64,000 nucleotides of DNA. Origin: Ashinkailepas kermadecensis. Lineage: Eukaryota; Arthropoda; Thecostraca; Neolepadidae. The notes below the pieces were generated by a model. That model saw only the letters and a program-made list of their open reading frames with translations, was not told the origin of the DNA and did not search any database. Made by a program: the position numbers and the translations under genes. Shown here in pieces: positions 47,002 to 60,844 of the stretch (the stretch's first letter is position 1; every line of letters begins with the position of its first letter). The stretch is from contig JAOTOM010002243.1 in NCBI GenBank assembly GCA_034440615.1, positions 31,891-95,890 of the forward strand, in the 5' to 3' direction.

Positions 47002-47290
47002 CTGAAAGACAGGTGCAAGATAAATGAGACAATCAAAAACACGATGACATTGAGCAGGGGGAAAAATGCACCCAGGATTGGAGAATCGTCGACACGTCTT
47101 ACTCACAGCATCAGCGCAATTTTCAACGTTATTTCTTCCTCTCACCTTACAACAAGAAAGCATTTTCAGTGTTCCCAACAGCTGCGCTTTGTTCCCTTCG
47201 TGTCAGTTATTGTAGTTCAGGGGCGTATCGGCTCCATAGGTCATAAGCGTCCATTTCGTTCCCTTCGAAGTCGTTAGAAAGAAATTACTC
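47002..47290 (-). promoter_or_regulatory. DCTN6 5' intron and likely leader region
   Basis: Minus-strand donor-like sites lie near 47103 (GTGAGTAAG) and 47143 (AAG|GTGAGAG), either of which could end a 5' UTR exon joined to the acceptor at 47002. The promoter itself is not identified. Confidence 0.4.
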
Positions 47291-48924
47291 GGGTCACACT
47301 TACCACCAGCATTTATATGTTCTGAGACAACTGAGTCAAAGGTTTATGAACCTTCAGCAGCAAGTAGGGTCCGCACAGCTGGTAAGGCCATGGAGGGAGA
47401 ATGCGGTATGGCAGGTATGACCAGGGCCGCACCAACTTCAAAGCTGATGTGGCACTGCCACGCCAACTTCCTATGATAGCCTGTATTCTTAAAAGGCAAT
47501 TCAGACAATTTTACCAGTCAAAAGGTTAAATCCACAACACTAAATAAGCAAGAAATAGAAAAGTGACAACCATACATACCATAACTTTTGATATTATTTA
47601 CTATAATAATGCTAGACACTCGAAAATCACTTGATCAGCACCTCAGATTTTTAGAAAATCATGAAATTTTGCATACACAAAGTAAACACACAATCCATAA
47701 AATGGTTTTGTCTGAGCAGCTTGAAAGATACCTATCTAGGTAGTTTATCAACAACCATGTGAATCCCGGAATTAACACGTTGGGTATGATGCACATATGC
47801 CTTGCATCCACATATTCCGATATGCCTTTGTTAGTTATTTTGATTTTATGGCGCCTCGACCAGGAAATGTGATTCCTGTATGCCTAATCAGAGACTGAAA
47901 ACTGCATGATCCCTGAATATATCCTCCACTTTATTCCATAAAACCAACAACCTGCAAAAGCAACAAAGACTTACTGGGGGGTAGCTGGAAAATTATCGTC
48001 TTGCTTGTGCCAAAATTACTACTGACTGAAACATGACTTTGGGTCGGATAGTTGACTCACATGAGGGGTTTCACATCCCTGAGGTGGTGCCTGTGCTGGA
48101 TGTATGTTTCCAAATCATAGATTTGGGGATGTTTTCAGGTAGTCACATTTGGAAAGCATAGCATTCAGTCAAGCACACTTCACAAGGATAATAGGTACTT
48201 GGGTAATCACAATTGAAGTATTGTTATTGGTTATTGGTTTAACGACGCATCGACCGTTGGGTCATGTAGCACAATTGAAGTAAATGTGATCTTCATATTG
48301 ACATCAGATACCTATCATATGATATCACATAGGGCTACCTAATTTGGATTAATACTTAAGAAATGATGGGATTAAGAATACCAAGTTAGCCCAAACCAAA
48401 TGCACGAATATGACATATAGCCCTAGATTTCTTCCAGAATTACACAATGTGCTATTAGGTAATTCCTAGGTAAAAACACTTGAATGAAATCCTCAGCCAT
48501 GGTATGACGTTTTTATAGTCTTCACAATTTAATTGCGAACCCACCATTCAATCTTCCAGCAAAAAGAAGAAATTCAGGTTCCTGGAGCAGATAATGTATC
48601 GGATGAAAATCCCAGGACAAGGTTCCTCGTTTGCTCTGCCCTCGTTTCATCCTCTACAGCTCCTGTATCACTGCACACATGCTTTGTGACAAACACTTCA
48701 AGCCTGAAATTGATATCCTGGTACCAAGTGGGTATGTAGGTATCTATCTAGGTACCGACTTAGACATGAACACCGACAAGTTCACTGTGAGGAACTTGTT
48801 TAGGGCACCTAAAAACAAAATTGATGAAGCCAGCACTGCTATCAAAATACTTAACCCAGTCAGTCATTTGATCAACCCGATACACAACGGGCTTATATCT
48901 CATTGTTTTCTTTCATCTTGGTAA
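47291..48924. other. Unassigned
   Basis: No gene is supported. A minus-strand retroposon tail (GGTTATTGGTTTAACGACGC) is at 48225-48270. A frame at 48631-48924 contains HMLCDKHFKP, which vaguely resembles part of a THAP domain, but the rest does not fit. Confidence 0.4.
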
Positions 48925-48927
48925 TTA

Positions 48928-50456
<1,529 letters not shown>

Positions 50457-50744
50457 TTAGTATCCTTCATTTTATGACGTCATTGAAGCATTGTTCATCT
50501 TGCGAATGTGATTGTCCAAATCTTCTGGTTGTGATAGATATACTAGGGACTGGGAATATTTCCCGGAACTCGATTTTCAAAAATCGCCTTTAGACGCCAT
50601 TTTCTGTAGGAATAAAAAGATCACAAGAAGACATAATCCATTGCTCCTTTATCTGGGAATGCCACTCATAAAGGAAAGATGACGCCACAATGACCTTAGC
50701 TCGACCTAAGTTGAATTCATCGCCATATTTCAACCCTGGTGAAA

Positions 50745-51995
50745 GGGAGCAAACGCCCCCCTTCTGAGAGGTGGTGGAATCCACAAGAATCGCGCGGGGG
50801 CTTGAAAAGTTGCGCCTGGGTCCCAAGAGTTAACGTTGGGCCACCACAAATATTCATGGGCTCCGCGGCACCAAAACCTTGCCGGGCACTCAAAATCATG
50901 CTGGTGTTCCCACAATTTCCGTCGAACCCTCAAAATTCGCATCTGATTCCCAACAAGTACAGCGAGGCTACGAAAATTCGCCCCTGGGCTTTAAAAAGTG
51001 CAGCCCCCGAAAAAAACGTGCCAAGGCCGGTATATTCCCGGCGGGTCCCTAAAAAAACCTATGCGTCGAGGCCCAAATCAATACAGCGATGCTCTGAAGG
51101 ATCGCAACAGGGCCCCAAAATTTCCATCAGAGCCCCAAAGATTTCGCGTCGGGAACTACGTTCCAACTAAGTACAACGGTGCCCCGAAAACTTGCTCCAG
51201 GGAATGACAAATCGCGCCGGTATCCCAAAAATCACACTGAGGCTGAAAACATTCGCGTCAGGATCCCAAATAAATCCAGTGGGGCCCAGAAAACTCGCAC
51301 CTGGGCCCGAAAAGTCGTGTCGCGTTCCTAAAAAAATCGCGATGAGAACCCAAAGGTTCCTGTCTAAGCAACACAAAATTGACCTAGAAAACTCGCCAGA
51401 GCCCGATAAATCGCGGCGGGCCAACACAACTTGAAACAAAACAAGAAAAATTGCGCTAGAGCCACACAAATCCGACCGGAACATCAAAAATCAGGTCGGT
51501 CCCACACGACTTGAGCAGGGGCCCGGTAATATCAATCCGGATCCGGGAAACCGCCCATAAGCACCCAACATCGCATCATAGATTCCAAAAATTCGCGTAT
51601 GGCCTCGAAGAAAATGTGCGTTGCCTCCAAAAGTCACGGAGAGACTACACAATCATTGTCGGGGGCCCAAAGATACGACACTGGTGTCTCCAGCTAACAA
51701 TTAGGGCGCTTCGACCAGTCTGATCGTTCGTGCCCAACCAAGAAAACTGCCCAGAAAACTGTCATTGGGGCCCAAATGATCGCGCCAGGGACCAGTAACA
51801 TCGCAATGGTGAAACTTATTGTCATGCCCCCCCCCCCCATGAGAAAAGTACAGTAGGTCTCATAAAATCGCAAGTCGGCCAAAAGAAAATAAGACGCGCC
51901 CCTCCACCCACCGAAAAATAATATGCAGGGAACCCAAAAATAAATGGTCGGGCCACGAAAATCGTCTGGAGCGAAGAAGTTAATTTACGTAGACA
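50745..51995 (+). repeat. Degenerate CCCCAAAA.TCGCG repeat, block 2
   Basis: About 40 diverged units of roughly 28-32 bp with core GGGCCCCAAAAATCGCGCC. Units with AA.TAAGTACAGCG occur near 50956, 51080, 51168 and 51266, about 90-125 bp apart, which suggests a higher-order period of three or four units. Confidence 0.8.
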
Positions 51996-51999
51996 ACAG

Positions 52000-52965
52000 T
52001 TCGTTTCTATGCAAATGGCTCACAGCCGGCAATCTAACCAAAGCGGTCGCTGGAACCTGGATAAAGGGTTGCTCGACGACGTGCGTCGAGTTTCTTTTCG
52101 TAGCAAAATAAACATTCAGAAGGAGAGAAGATTTGATAAAGTATTCTTGTATGATCATATGATCTTGTATGATCCCGACCGAGACCTACACTGTTGTGAA
52201 ATTTGCAGGAAAAGAGCACAAACCGATACAGAGCTGACCTGGATTGGATTATCTGTCACGGGCGAGGGCCTGCTCGGAAAAATAGCACTACCTAGTGGCT
52301 AGTATTTAAAAAAAAAAACTCTCACCTCCTGAGTTGACTAGCCAACATACTTTTTTGACGACATGAACTGAGCTAGCTGCAGTGTCGTCCGCCGGTTTCC
52401 ATGTAGTTATAAACTTTCGTTGTTATCTCCAGGATGATGATAATGTATATTTTCCTGACATGAAGAGCCACGCGGACACTCATCATGGGTTTAGCAAGTA
52501 TTTTTAGGGCCATTTCATGTTTGTGAGTTACATATAATTATAATTAGTGAATGTCCACGGTCCAGCACGCTCACAGCACTTCCTAAATATAAAGCTGCTA
52601 TGAACTTGGCGGGCGTATCAACCTTTTAACTCGCCCCGTATTCCCGGTCAGACCCTCACGCACCATATTAGGGGAAGGGGAGTTGTCATTGCTGTTAAAG
52701 ACTCTGACTTCCGAACTAAGCGGTACATGAACGCGAACCAGGTATAAACAGGAAGCCCTCAACAAATAGTGTCATAGGGTCCAAAATGATCCCACTTATG
52801 TTAATCAATTTTGACACTAAAAGTGACAGCTTCTCAGAAAAAAATTATGTTTGAAAATATTTAATATCTTCATTTCTTCATTTCTGGTATAAGCAATGCA
52901 TTAACACATATCCCATTTTATAGCTAATTACACAGTGTGCATTAAAAAAGGGTACATTGGTCCAT
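52000..52965. other. Nothing recognised
   Basis: The 97-codon frame at 52009-52302 has no known motif. Confidence 0.4.
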
Positions 52966-52974
52966 CCTGGGCTG

Positions 52975-53640
52975 GAATTGACAATGACCATAGGTCACTG
53001 ACCTGCCATCAAACACAAATCCAAGATAAACATGTAAGCACTGCCAAGTTGCACTGATGTACTAAGCATTGTTTCAATATATGTTCATATGGATGAGCCT
53101 CAAAGAATCTAAAAAAATGTTTTATATGAAAATGCCATAGGATGACCTTGACCTTGCATATGATCCATATTTTTTGTTCCATTGGGTAGCTTAGTCCATG
53201 CAATGCACCCTTGACATTTGGGCCATGAAAACTTAAATATACCATAAGAACATGATATTCTAAATAGGTTTGTGTCCACTCAGCACACTTGATCTTGACC
53301 TGGCCTCAGGTCACTTGAGGGAGGTCAATCAAATTGGATAAGGAACTTCTTATATTTCTGCATGATATATATATAAGATATATCCATGTGCATTATCCAC
53401 ATGGATAATGCAGCTACAAGAGCATGTATATTATAAAACTAGGAAAACAAGTCCAAAATTGGCCATGACCTTTCTTCTTGGTCACTGACATGACCAGGAA
53501 CAGAAATCCAAGATATGCATTTTGTAGGTTCCACCCAAGTTATTCACAGAGTATGTTTCATTTCAATATATTTGCATTTATATGAGTTATTGATCCTAAT
53601 ACATTTTTAGAGGTGGTTATCTTTGATCTAAGCTAGGCCA
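52975..53640 (+). repeat. Tandem pair of a GACCTTGACC-type dispersed repeat
   Basis: Two units (about 52980-53260 and 53275-53640) share GGTCACTGAC.TG, AAATCCAAGATA, AGT..GTTTCA.TTCAATATAT and CATATGGATGAG/CATTTATATGAG. The motif GACCTTGACCTTGCATATGA is reminiscent of repeats seen in many invertebrate genomes. It is non-coding. Confidence 0.6.
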
Positions 53641-53844
53641 ATTACCTTGCATCACCTGAGTTTGAACTTTAACATCAGATGCAAAAAATGGGCCAGACTA
53701 GGTTAGGTAAGGTTAGCTTTTTTTAGTTTGAAATCTTTTGAGAAAAGTATTGTTTGAATATGTTCTATTTTTAAAGAATTAATTATCCTTGCATGGAAGG
53801 TTATGATAGGACAGGTTAGGATATGCTACATTTTTCCTTCTATA

Positions 53845-54300
53845 TTTTGAACATTACCTTTTATGCTACATTACCCAACTCCAAGCACCTTTTGGATGTT
53901 ATTTTGCCTCCCAACTGAAAAGTATGAATTTGCAGAGGAAATGAGTGGTCACATCATGTTAAGCACATTCATAAAGATTGCATTTGGAAAGAAATTCCAA
54001 GACGTCAAAAATTACCTTCCACTACACATTTACCAACTAGGTTAGGCAAGGTTACATCCCATTTTCTTTTCAAAGCAATCTTTTTTATGGTTTACCTAGC
54101 AAATACCACTGTACCTAGCAAACTCAAGGCCTTCCTTCAGGTGATATTTTGCCTGCCACTGAAAAGTAGGCATTTCAGTGGAAATGAGGAGCAGTCACAT
54201 CATCTTAACCATGGTCATAACTCATAGCCATTGCACTTGAAAAAGAAATTTCAATGGTTCAAAAATTACCTTAGTGCACAACCTTACCCAGAAATGAATT
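53845..54300 (+). repeat. AT-rich dispersed repeat, copies 2 and 3
   Basis: Two partial copies (53845-54060 and 54110-54300) related to 30390-30615, with TTATTTTGCCTCCCAACTGA and ATATTTTGCCTGCCACTGAA as matching words. Confidence 0.65.
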
Positions 54301-54434
54301 GCCCATTATGTTAATCACATTCAGAGATGTTTTTACTATGATGGGAATTAAAGTACCTTTTCAGAGATTTCATTTCTGAAGCCTGAAGACATTTGTGTAC
54401 TCCAGGTTCATACTGGATAGGATAGGCTTCATGT

Positions 54435-54505
54435 GTACCTAGATAGGTACCTATCTAGGTCGGTAGGTACCTACTCAAGACAAATACCTACCTAGGTATG
54501 GGGAA
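54435..54505. repeat. TAGGTACCTA palindrome cluster
   Basis: CCTAGATAGGTACCTATCTA and GGTAGGTACCTAC and CCTACCTAGGTA lie within 70 bp. Confidence 0.6.
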
Positions 54506-54509
54506 GTGG

Positions 54510-56450
54510 GGGGGTTTCTGAACACTTAAGGCATTATGCAACAAATAGCCTACTGCTGCTTCTGTATGGCTGAACCTGTAATTGTACCGTGTTTATTGAA
54601 CACAAAAATGAACAAGCTATCCATATTCAAACAGTTCCTTTCAATGAAAATCCTCTAACCACTTGCAAAGAGAAACTTTAAAACATATAATTATTTTATA
54701 GTGGTGTGCTGTATTCTGAACACCAAAATGTTGTTGTTCAGGATTACCTCACTGTAGTTGTTGTGGTACAAGCTATTAGTAGCCACTAAAAAATGCTGGT
54801 GTAATTGCCAAAAAAAAATACAAGTCACTTCCTTATGGCTTCCTTAAGCCAACTGCTCTTGGAAGCCTAAAATGGTTCCTGTGAACTTTCCAACCTCTGT
54901 ATACAAAGAATAGGTAGAACTATGTGATCAGACTTTCATATGTTGGTAGAGACAGGTCTATCATTGATGAATACCACCATCGTTTTGTTATTTATGCACT
55001 GAACATGATGTGGGAGACAACTAAAGGTAGGTGTTCAGGAAACAGAACGTGTTCAGATACCCCCCCGCCCTCTTCCCGTAGGAACCTATGAGAAACATAC
55101 GTATAGATAACAAGAAACGCAGAACGACACTAAAAAAAGAGCCGTCTATTCCACTTACCACCCAAACTAGCTACTTTTCGTAGCGACCAGCAGCTGGACC
55201 CCACGGTTCTTATAAATATCCGGACCACAAGGCGGTGTTACAGAGGATTCCGCTCTCCCAATGCCCAATGCCAAGGCCTATCGAGTCGGGGTGGGCCAAG
55301 CTGTTCCGGGCCTGTGACGTAGCCAAGGCGATACTCGGGAGCACTTTGCGTGTATCTCAAGCCAAAATGGACAATATTTGCCACGGCTTTACGCAGGAAA
55401 TTTTAATTGTACATGATACAATTTGAGACTATGGAAATGCCTGAAGAATTATACACACGAATCCGGATCGCTTTTACTTGTATCACACCGAAAAAGTATG
55501 TTTCCTTGCCGGTAAACGAGGACACTACACAAAACCGGCCGACCGACTCCCGGAGGGCGGGGCCTAAGTCGTTGCCATGACTACCGGCTGGCCCTCAAGG
55601 CCAGTCGTGCGTCGAGCTTCGGCAGAAAAGGAAGCTGCTGTTAAATGAAATTGAACGTTCTTTCTCATTCTTTGTACTCTTTTTCATGTCATCCTTTGCT
55701 TTCTCGTGTCAGCTGAATACAGGAGAAAGTAAAGCATGCCATAGTACCATATGCTCTTTTCGAATGAAAATTTATAGCAAAGTAAGAAAAATGAAGCACG
55801 TGAAGTTTTTGCCGCGTTTGCGGCACTTGCCAGGAATCTGCTAGATTTGGAATATTCTACTATAGGATTCTATAATCCGCCAGATGTCCACCACATTCTA
55901 GTAGAATATCGCATATTCTAGCTGTGACGTCACCAAGACACGCTATATACTAGATCTGAGAATATACTAAACTTGGGTGTACCCGTTCTTTAATATACTC
56001 TGTATCGAGTCAGGTTGGACAATAACACCAGCTGACTAGCCTCCAAAGCGGCCCGAAGCGTAAACAAGAATGACCTTGAAAAACTCTCATTGCCTTAGCA
56101 TGGGATGCGTGAGGTGCAGTGCTACAAAAATTATAGAACTAAAATAAAAGGTGCTAGAGACTGGGAACTATCTGATTGTTCTTCAAAGGTGTTTTCTTGA
56201 TATGGTCTTGAAATAAATACATGAAATTAGCTCTTATTTTACTTGAACTAGGCCGTCAAACACAATTGTTTGTATGCCCTCTTACGACCAATTTGTGGAG
56301 GAATTTAAAGCTACGTATGTATGTATGCATGCCCGAATAGTGAATATTCCAATAATATTATTATTATTATGTGGATTTTCCGTGTATATGTGTGTGGGGG
56401 TCGGGGTATTCAGTGCATGTGCACTTTCCGTGTATCCGTGAGCCAGCATA
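54510..56450. other. Nothing recognised
   Basis: AT-rich up to 55000, then mixed. The 63-codon frame at 55235 has no known motif. Confidence 0.4.
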
Positions 56451-56675
56451 GCGGGGCGCTAGAACCAAGGGCGTCGCCACCGGGGGGGCAGGGGGCAGTT
56501 TCCCCCCCTGCCGTGAAACTGGGGGCGGCGCCCCCCTGAAATTTGAGGAGGCCCCTATCCGCAAATGCACAGCAAAAAAGGTGAGCAAGGAGGCCGACGG
56601 GACAGAATATCATGCTGTCAATGAGGCCTCAAGACTGACGAGGCCACCAGGAAATATCATCAGGTCTCTATAAGA

Positions 56676-59465
56676 GACGTAGAACAGTGATTGGGAGGAG
56701 GCCCCCAGGACGAAAATGAGGCCCCCGGGACGAAAAGGAGGCCCCCAGGACGAAAAGGAGGCCCCAAGACGTAGAACAGAGATTGGGAGGAGGCCCCCAG
56801 GACGAAAAGGAGCCCCCCCTGGGACAAATAGGAGGCCCCCAGGACGAAAAGGAGGCCCCTAGACGTAGAACAGAGATTGGGAGGAGGCCCCCAGGACGAA
56901 AAGGAGACCCCATGACGAAAAGGATGCACCCAAGGACGAAAAGGAGGCCCCAAGACGTAGAACAGAGATTGGAAGGAGGCCCCCAGGACGAAAAGGAGGC
57001 CCCAAGACGTAGAACAGAGATTGGGAGGAGGCCCCCATGACGAAAAGGAGGCCTCAAGACGTAGAACAGAGATTGGGAGGAGGCCCCCAGGACGAAAAGG
57101 AGGCCCCCCGGGACAAAAAGGAGGCCCCCAGGACGAAAAGGAGGCTCCAAGACGTAGAACAAAGATTGGGAGGAGGCCCCCAGGACGAAAAGGAGGACCC
57201 CAGGACGAAAAGGAGGCCCCAGGACGAAAAGGAGGCACCAAGACGCAGAACAGAGATTGGGAGGAGGCCCCCAGGACGAAAAGGAGACCCAAGGACGAAA
57301 AGGATGCACCCAAGGACGAAAAGGAGGCCCCAAGACGTAGAACAGAGATTGGGAGGAGGCCCCCAGGACGAAAAGGAGGCCCCACGACGAAAAGGAGGCC
57401 CCCCATGACGAAAAGGAGGCCTCAAGACGTAGAACAGAGATTGGGAGGAGGCCCCCAGGACGAAAAGGAGGCCCCCGGGACGAAAAGGAGGCCCCCAGGA
57501 CGAAAAGGAGGCCCCAAGACGTAGAACAGAGATTGGGAGGAGACCCCCATGACGAAAAGGAGGCCTCAAGACGTAGAACAGAGATTGGGAGGAGGCCCCC
57601 AGGACGAAAAGGAGGCCCCCGGGACGAAAAGGAGGTCCCCAGGACGAAAAGGAGGCCCCAAGACGTAGAACAGAGATTGGAAGGAGGCCCCCAGGACGAA
57701 AAGAAGGCCCCCAGGACGAAAAGGAGACCCCATGACGAAAAGAATGCACCCACGGACGAAAAGGAGGCCCCAAGACGTAGAACAGAGACTGGAAGGAGGC
57801 CCCCAGGACGAAAAGGAGGCCCCCAGGACGGAAAGGAGGCCCCAGGACGAAAAGGAGGCACCCAAGGACGAAAAGGAGGTCCCAAGACGTAGAACAGAGA
57901 TTGGGTGGAGGCCCCCAGGACGAAAAGGAGGCCCCCGGGACGAAAAGGAGGCCCCAGGACGAAAAGGAAGGCACCAAGACGTAGAACAGAGATTGGGAGG
58001 AGGCCCCCAGGACGAAAAGGAGGCTCCCAGGACGAAAAGAAGGCCCCCAGGACGAATGACGCAGTCTATGCGCCCCTACACTCCAACAATCAACCAACCA
58101 ACCCCAGGACGAAAAAGATGCACCAAAGGACGAAAAGGAGGCCCCTAAGACGTAGAACAGAGATTGTGAGGTGGCCCCCAGGACGAAAAGGAGGCCTCCA
58201 GGACGAAAAGGAGGCCCCCAGGACGAAAAGGATGCCCCAGAACGCAAAGGAAGCCCCCAAGACGTAGAACAGAGATTGGGAGGAGGCCCCCAGGACTAAA
58301 AGGAGGCCCCAGGACGAAAAGGATGCACCCAAGGACGAAAAGGAGGCCCCAAGACGTAGAACAGAGATTGGGAGGAGGCCCCCAGGACGAAAAGGAGGCC
58401 CCATGACGAAAAGGAGGCCCCCATGACGAAAAGGAGGCCTCAAGACGTAGAACAGAGATTGGGAGGAGGCCCCCAGGACGCAAAGGAGGCCTCCAGGACG
58501 AAAAGGGGACCCCATGACGAAAAGAATGCACCCACGGACGAAAAGGAGGCCCCAAGACGTAGAACAGAGACTGGAAGGAGGCCCCCATGACGAAAAGGAG
58601 GCCCCCCAGGACGGAAAGGAGGCCCCAGGACGAAAAGGAGGAACCCAAGGACGAAAAGGAGGTCCCAAGACGTAGAACAGAGATTGGGTGGAGGCCCCCA
58701 GGACGAAAAGGAGGCCCCCCGGGACGAAAAGGAGGCCCCAGGACGAAAAGGAAGGCACCAAGACGTAGAACAGAGATTGGGAGGAGGCCCCCAGGACGAA
58801 AAGGAGGCCCCCAGGACGAAAAGGAGGCCCCCCGACGAAGAAAAGGAGGCCCCAGGACGAAAAGGAGGCTCCCAGGACGAAAAGAAGGCCCCCAGGACGA
58901 ATGACGCAGTCTATGCGCCCCTACACTCCAACAATCAACCAACCAACCCCAGGACGAAAAAGATGCACCAAAGGACGAAAAGGAGGCCCCCAAGACGTAG
59001 AACAGAGATTGGGATGAGGTCCACCAGGCGAAAGGGGGGGGGTGTGTGGGTGGCCCCAGGACGAAAGGAGGCCCCAGGACGAAAAGGAGGCCCCCAGGAC
59101 GAAAAGGAGGCCCCTAAGACGTAGAAAAATTGTGAGGCCCCCAGGACGAAAAGGAGGCCCCCAGGACGAAAAGGATGCCCCAGAACGCAAAGGAAGCCCC
59201 CAAGACGTAGAACAGAGATTGGGAGGAGGCCCCCAGGACTAAAAGGAAGCCCCAGGACGAAAAGGATGCCCCTAGAACGAAAAGGATGCACCCAAGGACC
59301 AAAAGGAGGCCCCTAAGACTTAGAACAGAGATAGGAAGGTAGCCCCCCAGGACGAAAAGGAGGCCCCAGGACGAAAAGGAGACCCCAGCACGAAAAGGAG
59401 GCCCTCAGGACGGAAAGGATGCCACCGAGACGGGCAAGAAGCCACCCAGGTTAGACGAAAAGGCT
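56676..59465. repeat. 20-bp minisatellite (GAGGCCCCCAGGACGAAAAG)n with 30-bp variant
   Basis: 2.8 kb of a 20-21-bp unit interspersed with a second type ending AAGACGTAGAACAGAGATTGG about every 80-170 bp. Open frames of up to 405 codons on the minus strand and 167 on the plus strand occur only because the unit lacks stops. They are not genes. A diverged segment with ATGACGCAGTCTATGCGCCC and TCAACCAACCAACC is embedded twice (58052-58105 and 58899-58952). Confidence 0.95.
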
Positions 59466-60840
59466 TCCGATGGGTGGCAGGATATTCTTAAGTTGGAAAA
59501 CGAGGCCCCCAAGACGGAAGAGGATGCCCCTGCAATATAAAATTAAGACCTGATAGGGGAGACTTCTCCGGACGCAATAGGGGCCCCAAGACGGGTAAGA
59601 AGGTCTGCGCAGGAATGAGAGAAGGCCACCGAGACCAGCCAGATGAGGCCCATATTTTGGAAGAGGAGGAACCTGGAAGAGAAGATCTAGGACTAGGACG
59701 CAAAAGCACCCTGCTAAGAGGATAATGAGGCTCCAGACACAGATAAGGAGGCCCCCATGACGTGAGAGGAGGCCCCTAATTTGACAAAGGAGTCACCTAG
59801 GATAGGGTAGGAGTCCCCAGAAATCAAGAGAGTGTCAAAAATGGCACGGAGGCAACCAGGATTGCAAAAGAGGCTCCAACACCGGAAAGGAGGCCCCAGC
59901 ATATGAGAGGAGGCCCTAAGACGGAAAAGGAAGCCATTGGATATGAGATGAGGTTTCGAGGACGCAAAAGCAGGCCTCAAACGGGTGAGGTTCCACCGAT
60001 ATAGAAAAGGATGATCCAGAGACGTGGCAGGAGGCACCTAATTCGGAAGAGAACGACACAAGATTGGAAATGAGACCCCATGATGAACGAGGAGTCCCCT
60101 AAAATAGGAGAGAAAGGCCATTGGATAAGAGAGATGGCTCCCAAGCGGAAAAGAAGGCTCGAAGACCGCTAAGAAGGTCCCCGGGAAATAACAAGGCCAC
60201 TAAGATAGGAAAGGTTGCCAGTAATTTGGCAGAGGAGGCGCCTGGGAGAGAAGAGGAGTCCACCAGGAGATAAGAGACCACCCCTAAGATGGGTAAAGAT
60301 CGAATCCAGAGCGCAGAGCAGGAGGGCCCCAAGACGTGAGAGGAGGCCCCTAATTTGAAAAAGAAGGCCTCTAGAAGAGAAATGAGGCACCTGCCGGACT
60401 CGAGAAGGAGTAGGTCTCCAGGACCAAATGAGGTCCCGAAGACCGGAAAGAGTTCCCAGGAAATGAAGGGGAGGCCCTTAAAATGGGAGTGATAGCAGGT
60501 ATGGAAGGAGGTGAGGTTTCCAAAATTGAAGATCCCTCAAGACGGGTAAGGCTTTGCCAGGATAAAGGAGGAGGCACACGAGGCGTGGCAAGAGGCCCCT
60601 AATTTGGCAGAAAATGCCCCTCGAAGATGAGAGGAAGCCCCATGCCATGTTAAAGGGGCCCCAGAATGCAAGAGGAGGCCCTCCAAGACGGGAGAGGAGG
60701 ACCATTGAATATGGAGGAGGGTAGGACACACAAGGAGACATCGAAAACCGGTAAAAAGGCTCTAGGAAATGAGACGACGCGACAGTAGGCCTATAATTTG
60801 CAAGAAGAACCCCCTAAGAAATAGTAAGAGTCGAGTCTGG
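59466..60840. repeat. Decayed flank of the minisatellite
   Basis: Units with GGAGGCCCC, AAGACG and AGGAGGCCCCTAATTTG recur at irregular spacing with much divergence. It is continuous with the homogeneous array on the left. Confidence 0.75.
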
Positions 60841-60844
60841 GTAT

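Noticed and set aside
46449..47042. Longer DCTN6 start at 47042
   Set aside because: The extra N-terminal residues are translated from a pyrimidine-rich intron end. A consensus acceptor lies 7 bases before the internal ATG.
48631..48924. THAP-domain gene fragment
   Set aside because: Only the short HMLCDKHFKP is suggestive; the upstream C2CH part and the AVPTF-like end are not found.
56660..59302. Frames of up to 405 codons rich in RPPGRKGGPQDEKEAP or GLLFVLGASS
   Set aside because: Overlapping frames on both strands of one minisatellite. Frame changes with each unit-length variant. No start context, splice or domain.
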